A DNA stretch of 11,571 bases from JBEINZ01 sp040377825 (GCA_040377825.1 JBEINZ010000081.1:1-11571), one strand, 5' to 3'. Shown: positions 1 through 7,467, counted from the stretch's first letter. Notes: generated by a model not told the origin, from the letters alone. Numbers and translations are program-made.

Positions 1-510
1 CGACATTGGCTCGTCCATCTGGAAGATCGACGGCCGGGGGATTTTGGCGCGCGCGTGCGCGACGCGCGGGCGCTGGCCGCCGGAAAGTTGACGTGGATAT
101 CGGTCCAGATAGTCGAGTAGCTGTACTTGGCCGGCCGCGTCGCGGATTGCGGCGTTCATCTCCGCCGCCGGCGCCTTGCGCACCTTCAGCGGGAAACCGA
201 TGTTCTCGGCCACCGTCTTGTGCGGATAGAGCGCATAGGACTGGAAGACCATCGCAACGTCGCGATACTTCGGCAGCATCTGTGTAACATTGGTATCACC
301 GATCAAGATCTCGCCGCTCGTCGTTTCCTCCAAGCCCGCGATCATACGTAGCGCCGTCGTCTTGCCGCAGCCGGAGGGCCCGAGCAAGACTAGGAACTCG
401 CCCGGTTCGACTTCGAGACTGAGATCGTGCACGACATGCACAGCCCCGAACGACTTGTTGATGTTGCGCATCGAGAGGCGCTTGGCGCGCTGCTGGGTCG
501 GTTCAGTCAT
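1..510 (-). CDS. ABC importer ATPase, MalK/UgpC type (3' part beyond window edge)
   Basis: This is the nucleotide-binding subunit that would power the importer encoded just upstream; it acts at the cytoplasmic face of the inner membrane. The 170 visible residues begin at ATG 508-510. They show Walker A GPSGCGKTT (44-52), the Q-loop region FQSYALYPH (89-97), signature LSGGQ (142-146), and Walker B with DEP (166-168). The reading frame is open to base 1, so the D-loop, H-loop and any C-terminal regulatory (TOBE) domain lie outside. The start is 18 bases after the permease stop, with only a weak GAAAG-like ribosome site. One oddity is that the stretch after the signature reads LSGGQRPRVAHARA, with proline where this family nearly always has glutamine (RQRVA). 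The family is certain; the substrate can only be inferred from the neighbours. Confidence 0.93.
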   Translation of the reverse strand, partial: MTEPTQQRAKRLSMRNINKSFGAVHVVHDLSLEVEPGEFLVLLGPSGCGKTTALRMIAGLEETTSGEILIGDTNVTQMLPKYRDVAMVFQSYALYPHKTVAENIGFPLKVRKAPAAEMNAAIRDAAGQVQLLDYLDRYPRQLSGGQRPRVAHARAKIPRPSIFQMDEPMS

Positions 511-528
511 TGTCGATTGCTTTCGAAT

Positions 529-1599
529 TCATCCCTTGACGGCTCCGAGGAGCACGCCCTTGGCGATAAAGCGTTGAAGGAGAACGGCCATGGCGATCAC
601 CGGGATAATCATGACCACGATCACCACGCACATCGTCCACCATAGAATCCCGCGATCGCCGGCATTCATCGCCGCGACGAGGATTGGCATGGTTTGCGCA
701 TTCGATGTGGAAAGAAAGACCGCGAGCAGATACTCGTTCCAGTTCAAGATGAGTACCAGCAACGTTGTAGCAGCCAAGCCCGGCTTGGTTAGCGGCAGAA
801 CGATCTCCCAGAAGATCGCAAAGCGCGTCGCGCCGTCGAGTTGCGCACTTTCTTCCATGTCGATCGGGATCGTTACGAAGAAGTCATGCATCAGCCAGAC
901 CACGATCGGCAGATTGACCACGCAATAGGCGAGGATCAAGCCAAGATGCGTGTCGACGAGGCCGACCGACTGGAACATCATGTAGATCGGAATGATGACC
1001 ACGATCGGCGGCAGAATGCGCTGCGAGATGATCCAGAACAGGATATCGCCGTTGCCAAGCCGACGCTTGAAGCGATTGCCGATCGCGCGAACCAAAAGGA
1101 AGAACAAGGCGCCAGCCGCCGCGAAGACAATACGCCAATCGATGCCGGCGAGACCCACGACAGCCATTGCGCCGGCGAGCAGTGCCACAAACATCAAAAT
1201 CACGCCGAGGCGCGGCTTGTACTCGATGCGCGCAAGCGCATAGGCGGCCATCGATCCGATCGCGACGCAAAGCGCGGTCGCGCAAAGGCTGATAATGATC
1301 GAGTTGAGGTAGGAGCGCGCCGTGTCGTTGAAACTCTCGACAACGAGGTAGTTCCAGGCGTGAAGACTCGGCGTGAAATCGATGAACGGCAGGTAGACCG
1401 GTCCGGCGTTGACGTGGATCGGCAGCTTGAAGGACGTGATCACGACCCAATAGATCGGAAAAATGACGAAGGCCGCCCATAATATCAGGACTGTATAGAC
1501 GATCACCGCGGTTGCCGGCGCCATCCGTCCCATGCGGCGCGGCTCGAACACGCGTTGCATGAGCGTACGTTTGTCGATGTCGTGCTTGAGGGTCGTCAT
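529..1599 (-). CDS. ABC importer permease, MalG/CUT1 type, with extra two-helix insert
   Basis: Second inner-membrane permease of the importer (356 aa). Hydrophobic helices lie near 31-55 and 98-124 and on through the C-terminal core. The EAA coupling loop, which contacts the ATPase, is at about 248-275 (MEESAQLDGATRF...LPLTKPG). MalG-type proteins are usually about 280 aa. The excess here is mainly a segment at about 128-188, inserted between ALARI and ISQRILPP, with two hydrophobic stretches (about 131-151 and 155-172) followed by a basic patch (NRFKRR). The chosen ATG (1597-1599) overlaps the TGA of the first permease as ATGA and has GAGAAAGAA in front, implying translational coupling. A longer in-frame start further upstream would translate permease-1 coding sequence in the wrong frame. 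It is the partner of the first permease; the substrate is unknown. Confidence 0.92.
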   Translation of the reverse strand: MTTLKHDIDKRTLMQRVFEPRRMGRMAPATAVIVYTVLILWAAFVIFPIYWVVITSFKLPIHVNAGPVYLPFIDFTPSLHAWNYLVVESFNDTARSYLNSIIISLCATALCVAIGSMAAYALARIEYKPRLGVILMFVALLAGAMAVVGLAGIDWRIVFAAAGALFFLLVRAIGNRFKRRLGNGDILFWIISQRILPPIVVIIPIYMMFQSVGLVDTHLGLILAYCVVNLPIVVWLMHDFFVTIPIDMEESAQLDGATRFAIFWEIVLPLTKPGLAATTLLVLILNWNEYLLAVFLSTSNAQTMPILVAAMNAGDRGILWWTMCVVIVVMIIPVIAMAVLLQRFIAKGVLLGAVKG

Positions 1600-2756
1600 T
1601 TCTTTCTCAATTGGTTCAAGACGACGTAGTTGAAGAATGACGAGCAAATCACGACCGTCACGAAGAGCAGCAGATAGGCAACTGCCGCTGACTGACCGTA
1701 ATCGTTCGCGCGCCATGCGAATACCGCATGCAACGTCATCGATTCGGTCGCGATGCCCGGACCGCCCGAGGTCATGATGTTGGGCAAGTCGACGATCTTG
1801 AAGGCCTCGATCACGCGAATGAGCATGACGGTCGCGGCGACCGGAATGATCTGCGGCCAGGTGATCTCGCGGAAGATTTGCCAACTGCTTGCGCCGTCGA
1901 CATGGCCCGCCTCTATCTGCTCGCGCGAGATGTTCTCAAGCGCGGCAAGCATGATGACGAACACGAACGGGATCCATTGCCAGGAATCACCGATTACAAT
2001 GAAGAAACGCGCCGCCCATGGATCCGACGACCATGCGAAATTGCCGAGACCGATCCATTGCCACGCCGGCGCGAATGGCCCCTTCGTCGTGTCGGCGATC
2101 ATGCGGAACGCATAGCCAACGCCGAGCGGCGTGATCATCAGCGGTATGAAGAACACCACCCGAAAAAAGGAGCGTCCCCTGATCGGCTGCGAGCAGACGA
2201 AAGCGAGGCCGAGGCCGATGAAGAATTGGATCGCGCAGCCAAGGAAAACAAAGAAGAGCGTGGTTCCGAGCGTGCCCCATTGGTTTCCGCTCAGCACCGT
2301 GGCCGAAAGCAGCAGCGCGATACCGATCACCATGGCCGCTGTGATGAGCCGGCCGATGAAGCCGATGACGGTCGTGCCCTGCTTGAGGGCTTTGTAGAGC
2401 CACCAAAGCATTGTGCCGATGAAGATGGCGCTCACGAACCAGCCGAGGCCGCTCATACTGGTAAATTTGCCGAGGAAGTGGACTTGCTCGTTGCCAACGA
2501 ATTGTTTGTAGAAGTTCTGAAAACCGACGAACCGGACAGTGTATCCGCCGCCGGTCAGGCGAATGCGCGAGAATGCAATGATCAGCGATGCGATCGTTGG
2601 AAAAATCGCGAAGATCAAAATCATCACAATTGCGGGCGTGATGAACAACTGACGGGAATGACGATCAAGCCACTCGCTCCAGTTTTCCTTATAAGGAACA
2701 ACGGCCGGAGCGCTTGGCTCCGGCCGGTTCCCAAGCGTGACGACTTGGGATGTCAT
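1596..2756 (-). CDS. ABC importer permease, MalF/UgpA/CUT1 type, with extra two-helix insert
   Basis: First inner-membrane permease (386 aa) of the sugar-class importer. There is a cytoplasmic N-terminus of about 35 residues and a first helix at about 38-62. The usual FVGFQNF segment follows at about 76-82. The conserved permease core (about 164-380) has the EAA loop at about 279-300 (EQIEAGHVDGASSWQIFREITW). Typical members are about 290-320 aa. The extra length lies between FLGKF and TLGTTLFF (about 98-160) and includes two hydrophobic stretches (about 103-121 and 131-155), giving roughly eight helices. The ATG is 17 bases downstream of the binding-protein stop and has no clear ribosome site. 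Its first 20 codons hold two inverted repeats (listed separately), which may lower its expression relative to the binding protein. Its 3' end overlaps the second permease by 4 bp. Confidence 0.92.
   Translation of the reverse strand: MTSQVVTLGNRPEPSAPAVVPYKENWSEWLDRHSRQLFITPAIVMILIFAIFPTIASLIIAFSRIRLTGGGYTVRFVGFQNFYKQFVGNEQVHFLGKFTSMSGLGWFVSAIFIGTMLWWLYKALKQGTTVIGFIGRLITAAMVIGIALLLSATVLSGNQWGTLGTTLFFVFLGCAIQFFIGLGLAFVCSQPIRGRSFFRVVFFIPLMITPLGVGYAFRMIADTTKGPFAPAWQWIGLGNFAWSSDPWAARFFIVIGDSWQWIPFVFVIMLAALENISREQIEAGHVDGASSWQIFREITWPQIIPVAATVMLIRVIEAFKIVDLPNIMTSGGPGIATESMTLHAVFAWRANDYGQSAAVAYLLLFVTVVICSSFFNYVVLNQLRKK
2702..2726 (-). promoter_or_regulatory. Strong hairpin in early coding region of first permease
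   Basis: A perfect 10-bp inverted repeat (CGGCCGGAGC / GCTCCGGCCG) encloses a 5-base loop. In the mRNA it spans codons 11-19 of the first permease (residues RPEPSAPAV). It is followed by GTTGTTCCTT, moderately U-rich but not a true U-run. Binding-protein genes are often followed by stem-loops that protect their mRNA 3' end and reduce permease expression, as known for malE-malF; here the structure lies just inside the next gene. The repeat is seen directly. A role as mRNA stabiliser or partial attenuator is inference. Confidence 0.5.
2730..2749 (-). promoter_or_regulatory. Second inverted repeat, able to pair with the adjacent hairpin
   Basis: A 6-bp inverted repeat (CCCAAG, 8-base spacer, CTTGGG) covers about codons 3-9 of the first permease, immediately before the strong hairpin. 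Its second arm, read as GCTTGG in the mRNA, is also complementary to CCAAGC (bases 2712-2717), which makes up the loop and the edge of the next hairpin. Two mutually exclusive folds, or a loop-stem contact, are therefore possible. This is seen in the sequence; any function is inferred, and a 6-bp repeat can arise by chance. Confidence 0.3.
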
Positions 2757-2773
2757 TTCAGTTTGTCGCTGAC

Positions 2774-4255
2774 TCAGTTGGTGATGCCAAGGGACAGCTT
2801 ATAGAGGTCCCGCTGCTTGTCACGGCCGAAATCTTCCGTGACTTCTTCCCAGCCGGTCTCGATGTTCTTCAGCGCTTCTTCCACCGTGATTTCGCCGGCG
2901 AGATAGCGGGCGAGTTCGCGATCGAGGATGACGCCAGTGTACTGCTGAGCGCCAGGAATGCGGAAGTCAGACGACATGTTCGGATTATTGAGCGAAGACT
3001 TGATGGCGCCAAGGTAGTTCTTGGCGGCATCGGCGCTGAAGCCGGCCTTGACCCACAAATCGATATTGTCGAGCTGCGAGTTGCGATAGGCGTTATAGCC
3101 GGTCCAGCCGATGGTTACGTCAACGTTCGATTGGGCGGCCTGATTCATGTAAGACAGGAAGTCATAAGCCGCTTGCTTCACCTTCGCCGGTGACTTGGCG
3201 TTGATGGCGCCGGCCCAACCGCCGAACGCGCCGAATGGCGAGTAGTTCACGCCATCTACCGCGTAGGGGCAGGACTTGGCATCGCAGGGGACGAGCTTGC
3301 CCGTGGCCGTGTCGAGGACCTTTTTCCAACCCGGGTTGATCGCGGCATACATCTTGTCCTTGATCACCTTGGCATCGGGCTCGATCGAGAGCGGGCCGAT
3401 ATCGCCCCAATCGATCACGAGACCGCAGCGGCCGGAGGTAACGAGGGCGCGCGTGTCGCCGATGTCATGGTTGAGTTCGTCCGGCGGACCGAATTCGCCG
3501 GTCGCCTTATAGAGCCGGAAAGCCGTCGCCCAGGCTTCGTTGTTGATCTTCGGCTTCATCGTTTTCGCGTCGAAGAACAGGCCTTCACCGGTGCCTTTCG
3601 ACTGCACCAGACCCGCCGCGACCGTGCTTATCGCGAAATAGGACTGTGCGTTACGCTTCTTGAAGATGCAGGAGCCGTAGTCCGGCTTGCTGTCCCCGTT
3701 CATGTCCTGACCATGGATCGCCTTCGCGACCGCAAGATAGTCTTCCCAGGTCTTCGGCGGCTGGAGCCCAGCCTTTTCCAGGATGTCTTTACGATAGTAG
3801 ATCATCTGGAAATCGCCGTCGATCGTGATCAGCATCGTCTTGCCGCCGATCTTCTGATTGATCTCGCGGAAATACGGCGCGATGTCATTGACGTCGAGTT
3901 TCGTGTCCTTCGCAACATAGGGCGAAAGATCTTCGAGGAGCCCAGCGCCTGCCAGTTCCACCGCCCAACCAGAGGCGAATACCCCAACGTCAATCGAATT
4001 GGTCCCAGTCGACCAATCTGTCTGGATCTTCTGGAACAATTCAGCGAACGGAACCTCGGTGACCACTATCTTGGCGCCAGTAGCCTTCGAGAACTCTTCG
4101 CCACGATCAATAATGCGCTGAGCGATGACCTTGCCCGGACGCGTCATGATCTTCACGGTGACGCCGTCATACGGGCCAGCTGAAGCAGCGGTTACGCCGA
4201 ATACTGCCGCGGCGCCGGCCAAGAGCGTCCCTAGGATCGCTTTTTTCAAGAACAT
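2774..4255 (-). CDS. Periplasmic solute-binding protein, family 1 / CUT1 type
   Basis: Substrate-capturing subunit of the ABC importer (493 aa), exported to the periplasm. It has a Sec signal peptide: MFLKK, a hydrophobic core (about 6-22), and likely cleavage after ASA (residue 26). No lipobox cysteine is seen, so it should be soluble. Family features include DFQMIYYRKDIL (about 148-159), the loop DMNGDSKPDYG (184-194) resembling the D-x-NGDGK-x-DxYG loop common in these proteins, and FGGWAGAINAKSP (344-356). Cysteines 196, 277, 324 and 329 could form disulfides. It is somewhat longer than the usual 400-440 aa. The ATG at 4253-4255 is chosen because GGGAGG lies 5 bases upstream and the signal peptide starts there; an upstream in-frame TTG would add residues before the signal. 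The ligand cannot be read from sequence. Confidence 0.93.
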   Translation of the reverse strand: MFLKKAILGTLLAGAAAVFGVTAASAGPYDGVTVKIMTRPGKVIAQRIIDRGEEFSKATGAKIVVTEVPFAELFQKIQTDWSTGTNSIDVGVFASGWAVELAGAGLLEDLSPYVAKDTKLDVNDIAPYFREINQKIGGKTMLITIDGDFQMIYYRKDILEKAGLQPPKTWEDYLAVAKAIHGQDMNGDSKPDYGSCIFKKRNAQSYFAISTVAAGLVQSKGTGEGLFFDAKTMKPKINNEAWATAFRLYKATGEFGPPDELNHDIGDTRALVTSGRCGLVIDWGDIGPLSIEPDAKVIKDKMYAAINPGWKKVLDTATGKLVPCDAKSCPYAVDGVNYSPFGAFGGWAGAINAKSPAKVKQAAYDFLSYMNQAAQSNVDVTIGWTGYNAYRNSQLDNIDLWVKAGFSADAAKNYLGAIKSSLNNPNMSSDFRIPGAQQYTGVILDRELARYLAGEITVEEALKNIETGWEEVTEDFGRDKQRDLYKLSLGITN

Positions 4256-4260
4256 CTTTT

Positions 4261-4266
4261 CCTCCC
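4261..4266 (-). promoter_or_regulatory. Ribosome binding site of the binding-protein gene
   Basis: GGGAGG, 5 bases before ATG 4253-4255. It is one of the two best Shine-Dalgarno matches in the window and fixes the start of the binding protein, in keeping with the high synthesis expected for that subunit. Confidence 0.8.
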
Positions 4267-4303
4267 GATAAATGGCGCAGCCTACGACTTTGCCAAGCGC
4301 CAA

Positions 4304-4331
4304 ACCTTACCGCGCGCGCGGAAGCAGTCAA
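4304..4331 (-). promoter_or_regulatory. Candidate promoter for the transporter genes
   Basis: On the minus strand TTGACT (bases 4326-4331) is followed after 16 bases by TAAGGT (4304-4309). The -35 match is good (5/6) and the -10 match is poor (3/6), as is often the case in GC-rich alphaproteobacteria. It would start a leader of about 40 bases before the binding-protein ATG. The 175-base gap in front of this gene, the largest gap between clear genes in the window, also suggests independent transcription. This is a pattern match only. Confidence 0.3.
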
Positions 4332-4361
4332 CCGACAAACTCATCGACGAGAACGACTTAG

Positions 4362-4388
4362 GGCGAAATCGCCGTAATGAATAACGGC
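4362..4388 (-). promoter_or_regulatory. Two abutting inverted repeats (possible operator or weak terminator)
   Basis: This sits in the 175-base gap (4256-4430) between the aminotransferase stop and the binding-protein start. GGCGA-AA-TCGCC (4362-4373) shares three bases with GCCGT, an 8-base spacer, and ACGGC (4371-4388). No U-run follows on the minus strand, so a rho-independent terminator is unlikely. The position 30-60 bases upstream of the candidate -35 box would suit an activator or repressor site. The repeats are short, so the functional call is weak. Confidence 0.25.
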
Positions 4389-4430
4389 AACAAATCTCGG
4401 AAAGCTGCGGGTTTTGTGCGAACAACCGCC

Positions 4431-5714
4431 TTACGATGACCCATCATAGACGCTCGTTGCGGCATCGATACCGGCCCCTACGGGCGCGACATAGCCATTG
4501 CGGCGCAAAACGTGCTCAAGGGAAGCCAGACAGCGAAGAACATTTGTCTTCCGGCAGACGTAACCCATGGTTCCGATCCGCCAGATTTTCCCCGCGAGCG
4601 GGCCGAACGACGTTCCGATCTCAATGCCGAAATCTTCCAGCATTTCGGCCCTTACTTTTTCACTATGCGTAACCGCGGTCGGGATAACAACCCCGGTAAC
4701 GTTTGCCATCCGGTGATTTGGATCCCCGTAAAGTTCAAGACCCATAGCCTCGAGCCCCGCCCTCAGCGCCGCGCTGGTGAGCCGATGCCGAGCTATGCAG
4801 GCTTCCCCGCCTTCCTCCAACAACACGCGCGCGCATTCGCGTGCCGCATAGAGCATGCTTGCCGCCTCGGTATGGTGGTTCAACCGACGTGGCGACCAAT
4901 AGTCCATGAGCATGGCAAGATCGAAATAGTTCGACGAGATGATCGGGCCGTCGCCGTCGATCATGCCATCTGCGCGAATGCCTTGTTCAACATGCTTGCG
5001 CGCCAAGACGACGTCCGCGACGCGCTCGTTGAAGGTGATCGGCGACGTACCCGGCGGGCCCGAGAGGCACTTCTGCAGGCCCGTCGTGGTGATGTCGATC
5101 TGCCAGTTGTCGACCTCCATCGGATTGCCGCCGAGTGAGGCGGTGCAGTCCACATAAAGAAGTACACCGTGCCGTCGGCAGATTGCGCCGAGTTTGTCGA
5201 GCGGCTGCAGCATCGTCGTCGATGTGTCGCCCTGACAGATCGCTAGGACCTTCGGGCGATGGCGGCGAATCGCCTCTTCCAGCCGACCGGGGTCGAAAAC
5301 CGTGCCCCAGTCGGTCTCGATCGAAACCACGTCGGCCCGCACGCGCCGGCCGATTTCGACCAGCAGATGGCCAAACCGGCCGAAGATCGGAACGAGCAGT
5401 TTTTCTCCGGGCGCCAGCAAGGACACGAGCGAGGCCTCGATGCCAGCTCGCGCCGTTGCGTCGATTAGGAACGTCCATTGGTTGGCCGTGCGGAAGACAT
5501 GACGATACAGCGCCATGGTCTGGTTCATATAGCCGGTGAACTGCGGGTCGAACTGACCTTGTAGCGGTACCGACATCGCGCGCAGCACGCGGGGATAAAC
5601 GTCGACCGGGCCAGGCCCCATCAGTAGCCGCGGCGTGGGATCCAACTCTTCGAAAAGCTCTGGAATGCTGGAAAGAACCTTGCTTGCGCGATCATGGGTG
5701 CTGACGATGTTCAC
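4431..5714 (-). CDS. PucG-like class V aminotransferase (ureidoglycine/alanine-glyoxylate type)
   Basis: Cytoplasmic PLP-dependent aminotransferase (427 aa), fold type I class V. It is expected to move an amino group between a small amino acid and glyoxylate or a related oxo acid. Visible features are LLMGPGPV (30-37), GQFDPQF (53-59), the cofactor aspartate in YVDCTASLGG (D189), the Schiff-base lysine in TGLQKCLSGPPG (K215), SPRRLNHHTEAASMLYA (about 274-290), and SFGPLAGKIWRIGTMGY near the C-terminus. Together these are hallmarks of the PucG ((S)-ureidoglycine-glyoxylate transaminase) group, which is about 410-420 aa. No allantoin or urate genes lie nearby, so ureidoglycine is not favoured as substrate; it more likely serves the amine pathway of its neighbours. 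The start is GTG 5712-5714, with GGAGG 9 bases upstream (5724-5728). It is separated by 139 bases from the GMC gene. Confidence 0.88.
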   Translation of the reverse strand: MNIVSTHDRASKVLSSIPELFEELDPTPRLLMGPGPVDVYPRVLRAMSVPLQGQFDPQFTGYMNQTMALYRHVFRTANQWTFLIDATARAGIEASLVSLLAPGEKLLVPIFGRFGHLLVEIGRRVRADVVSIETDWGTVFDPGRLEEAIRRHRPKVLAICQGDTSTTMLQPLDKLGAICRRHGVLLYVDCTASLGGNPMEVDNWQIDITTTGLQKCLSGPPGTSPITFNERVADVVLARKHVEQGIRADGMIDGDGPIISSNYFDLAMLMDYWSPRRLNHHTEAASMLYAARECARVLLEEGGEACIARHRLTSAALRAGLEAMGLELYGDPNHRMANVTGVVIPTAVTHSEKVRAEMLEDFGIEIGTSFGPLAGKIWRIGTMGYVCRKTNVLRCLASLEHVLRRNGYVAPVGAGIDAATSVYDGSS

Positions 5715-5853
5715 GACGATGCGCCTCCGAATGCAAAATCCCGTGGCCGGCCCGAGGGACGTCCATTTGAGGTGCCGATACCCTACGGTGAACCCTAGCT
5801 CACGGCCTATGGCTGTAACCTTATACTGCTTGCGCGATCAATCGGTTTTCAAC
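5715..5853. other. 139-base intergenic gap before the aminotransferase
   Basis: This gap holds the aminotransferase ribosome site (GGAGG, 5724-5728). I see no convincing promoter: a TTGAAA (5847-5852) and a TATAAG (5820-5825) on the minus strand are 21 bases apart, too far for a standard sigma-70 promoter. No terminator-like hairpin with a U-run follows the GMC stop, so read-through from the GMC gene remains likely. Confidence 0.4.
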
Positions 5854-7467
5854 CTAACGATAATCCGAGAGGATCGTGTCGGCGGCCTTGGCCGCGACCA
5901 TCATGACCGGCGCGTTGGTGTTGCCCGAGACAACAGCTGGAAAAATCGAAGCATCCACGACACGCAATCGATCGATACCACGCACCTTCAATCGCGCATC
6001 GACAACGGACCCGGCCGGATCGCTTCCCATGCGGCAGGTGCCGACCGGGTGATAGACCGTACCGGCGCGGGCGCGCAGGTCCGCCACGATGTCCGCGTCG
6101 GTCACGATGTCAGGCCCCGGCTGAAGCTCGCGCTCGATCACAGCCGCGAGCGAGGGCATGGCCGCCAGATGGCGCAGATACTTTGCGCCTTCAAGCATGT
6201 CGACGAGGTCTTCGGGAGCGGAGAAGCTGTTCGGCTCGATCGCCGCCGGCAAGAGTGGGTCGGCGGAGCGGATCGCAATCCGGCCGCGGCTTTTCGGGCG
6301 ACAATTGGAAAGCCCCAACGCAAAGCCGGCAAAAGGGTCCGGCGTCAGCAGCGGTCGCGTTCCGGTCCGCGCCGTCATCGTGCTGATCGCCTGGAGATAG
6401 AGCTGTATGTTCGGTCGATCTAGGCCGTCCCGTGTTCGGATAAATCCGCCGCCTTGATTGAGGCTGAGACTAAGCGGCCCCCGCGAAGCGAGAAAAAACT
6501 GCAATCCGGCAAGGGCCTTGCCCCACCACGGCCGCAGGATCTGATTGAGCGTCGGGACGCGGGCGCGATAGACGTAGTTAATGCCCAGATGATCCTGAAG
6601 GTTCGCACCGACATGTGGATTGTCGAGGAGGACCGGGAGGCCATATGCGGCAAGATGGGACCCTGGTCCTATGCCGGATAGCTGGAGGATCTGGGGTGAA
6701 TTCACCGCGCCCGCGGCGATGATGACCTCGATGTGCGCTGTGATCGTCTCCCGCCGTCCGGATCTTTGGATTTCCACGCCCGTCGCGCGGCGGCCATCGA
6801 AGACGATCCGCGTGGCTTGCGCGTTGGTAATCAGTCGCACATTCGGCCGCTTCAACGCTGGGCGGAGAAAGGCCTTGGCCGCCGACATTCGCCAGCCGTG
6901 ATGGGTGTTGATCTGATAGATCCCGACGCCCTCTTGGGCCGCGCCGTTGAAATCCGGGTTCAGGGGCAGCCCGGCTTCTTGGCCGGCGCGCAGGAAGACG
7001 TGGGCCAGCGGATGCATGCGCGCGGCGACATTGGAGATGTGAACCGGCCCGCCGGAGCCGCGCCATTCATCCGCCCCGCCTTCGTTGTGCTCAATCGCCT
7101 TGAAGTAGGGCAGGACGTCCGCGTAACCCCAGCCGACATTTCCTGCGTCGGCCCATTCGTCATAGTCTGCTGCCGCGCCGCGAATCCAGACCATGGCGTT
7201 GATCGAACTCGATCCGCCGACGACCTTCCCGCGCGGCCAGAAGTCCGAACGCCCGCCGAGCCCGGAATCCGGTTCGGCCTTGTACATCCAGTTGATCGAG
7301 GCGTCATAAAATGACTTGCCGTAACCGAGCGGGACCGAAACCCAAAGTCGCCGGTCCGACGGACCCGCTTCGATCAGCGTCACGCGGTTCCGCCCGTCTG
7401 CGCTCAGCCGGTCGGCGAGCACGCAACCCGCCGAGCCCGCGCCGACGATAACGAAATCCGCGCTCAC
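5854..7467 (-). CDS. GMC-family FAD alcohol dehydrogenase (choline dehydrogenase-like)
   Basis: Flavoenzyme (537 aa) expected to oxidise a primary or secondary alcohol, possibly on to the aldehyde or acid. The FAD-binding Rossmann motif is ADFVIVGAGSAG (3-14), with E33 for the ribose. The first GMC signature is PRGKVVGGSSSINAMVWIRG (78-97), and the second is GAVNSPQILQLSGIGP near residues 250-270. The catalytic region is YHPVGTCRMG (His473), with NTNAP (516-520) supplying the partner Asn. Its length fits choline-dehydrogenase-like members (530-560 aa). The start is taken as GTG 7465-7467, which overlaps the Rieske TGA as GTGA and has GGCGAG just upstream, so the Rossmann strand begins at residue 3; ATG 7495-7497 would add 10 residues. 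Overlap with the Rieske gene implies coupled translation and linked chemistry. Substrate not determinable; choline itself is only one option. Confidence 0.92.
   Translation of the reverse strand: MSADFVIVGAGSAGCVLADRLSADGRNRVTLIEAGPSDRRLWVSVPLGYGKSFYDASINWMYKAEPDSGLGGRSDFWPRGKVVGGSSSINAMVWIRGAAADYDEWADAGNVGWGYADVLPYFKAIEHNEGGADEWRGSGGPVHISNVAARMHPLAHVFLRAGQEAGLPLNPDFNGAAQEGVGIYQINTHHGWRMSAAKAFLRPALKRPNVRLITNAQATRIVFDGRRATGVEIQRSGRRETITAHIEVIIAAGAVNSPQILQLSGIGPGSHLAAYGLPVLLDNPHVGANLQDHLGINYVYRARVPTLNQILRPWWGKALAGLQFFLASRGPLSLSLNQGGGFIRTRDGLDRPNIQLYLQAISTMTARTGTRPLLTPDPFAGFALGLSNCRPKSRGRIAIRSADPLLPAAIEPNSFSAPEDLVDMLEGAKYLRHLAAMPSLAAVIERELQPGPDIVTDADIVADLRARAGTVYHPVGTCRMGSDPAGSVVDARLKVRGIDRLRVVDASIFPAVVSGNTNAPVMMVAAKAADTILSDYR

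Noticed and set aside
1600..1884. N-terminal extension of the second permease
   Set aside because: The upstream in-frame region overlaps permease-1 coding sequence in another frame and translates to a non-membrane, R/D/H-rich string. The ATGA overlap at 1596-1599 with a ribosome site is the natural start.
1728..2804. 358-codon open frame on the plus strand
   Set aside because: It is antisense to the first permease, with a charged, repetitive composition (many D, E, R, H) and no motif; a mirror of the permease's codon pattern.
4371..4388. Rho-independent terminator after the aminotransferase
   Set aside because: The stem is only 5 bp with an 8-base loop and no U-run follows on the minus strand; kept only as a possible operator.
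5820..5852. TTGAAA/TATAAG pair as a promoter for the aminotransferase
   Set aside because: The 21-base spacing is well outside the 16-18 bases needed, and no better partner box is visible.
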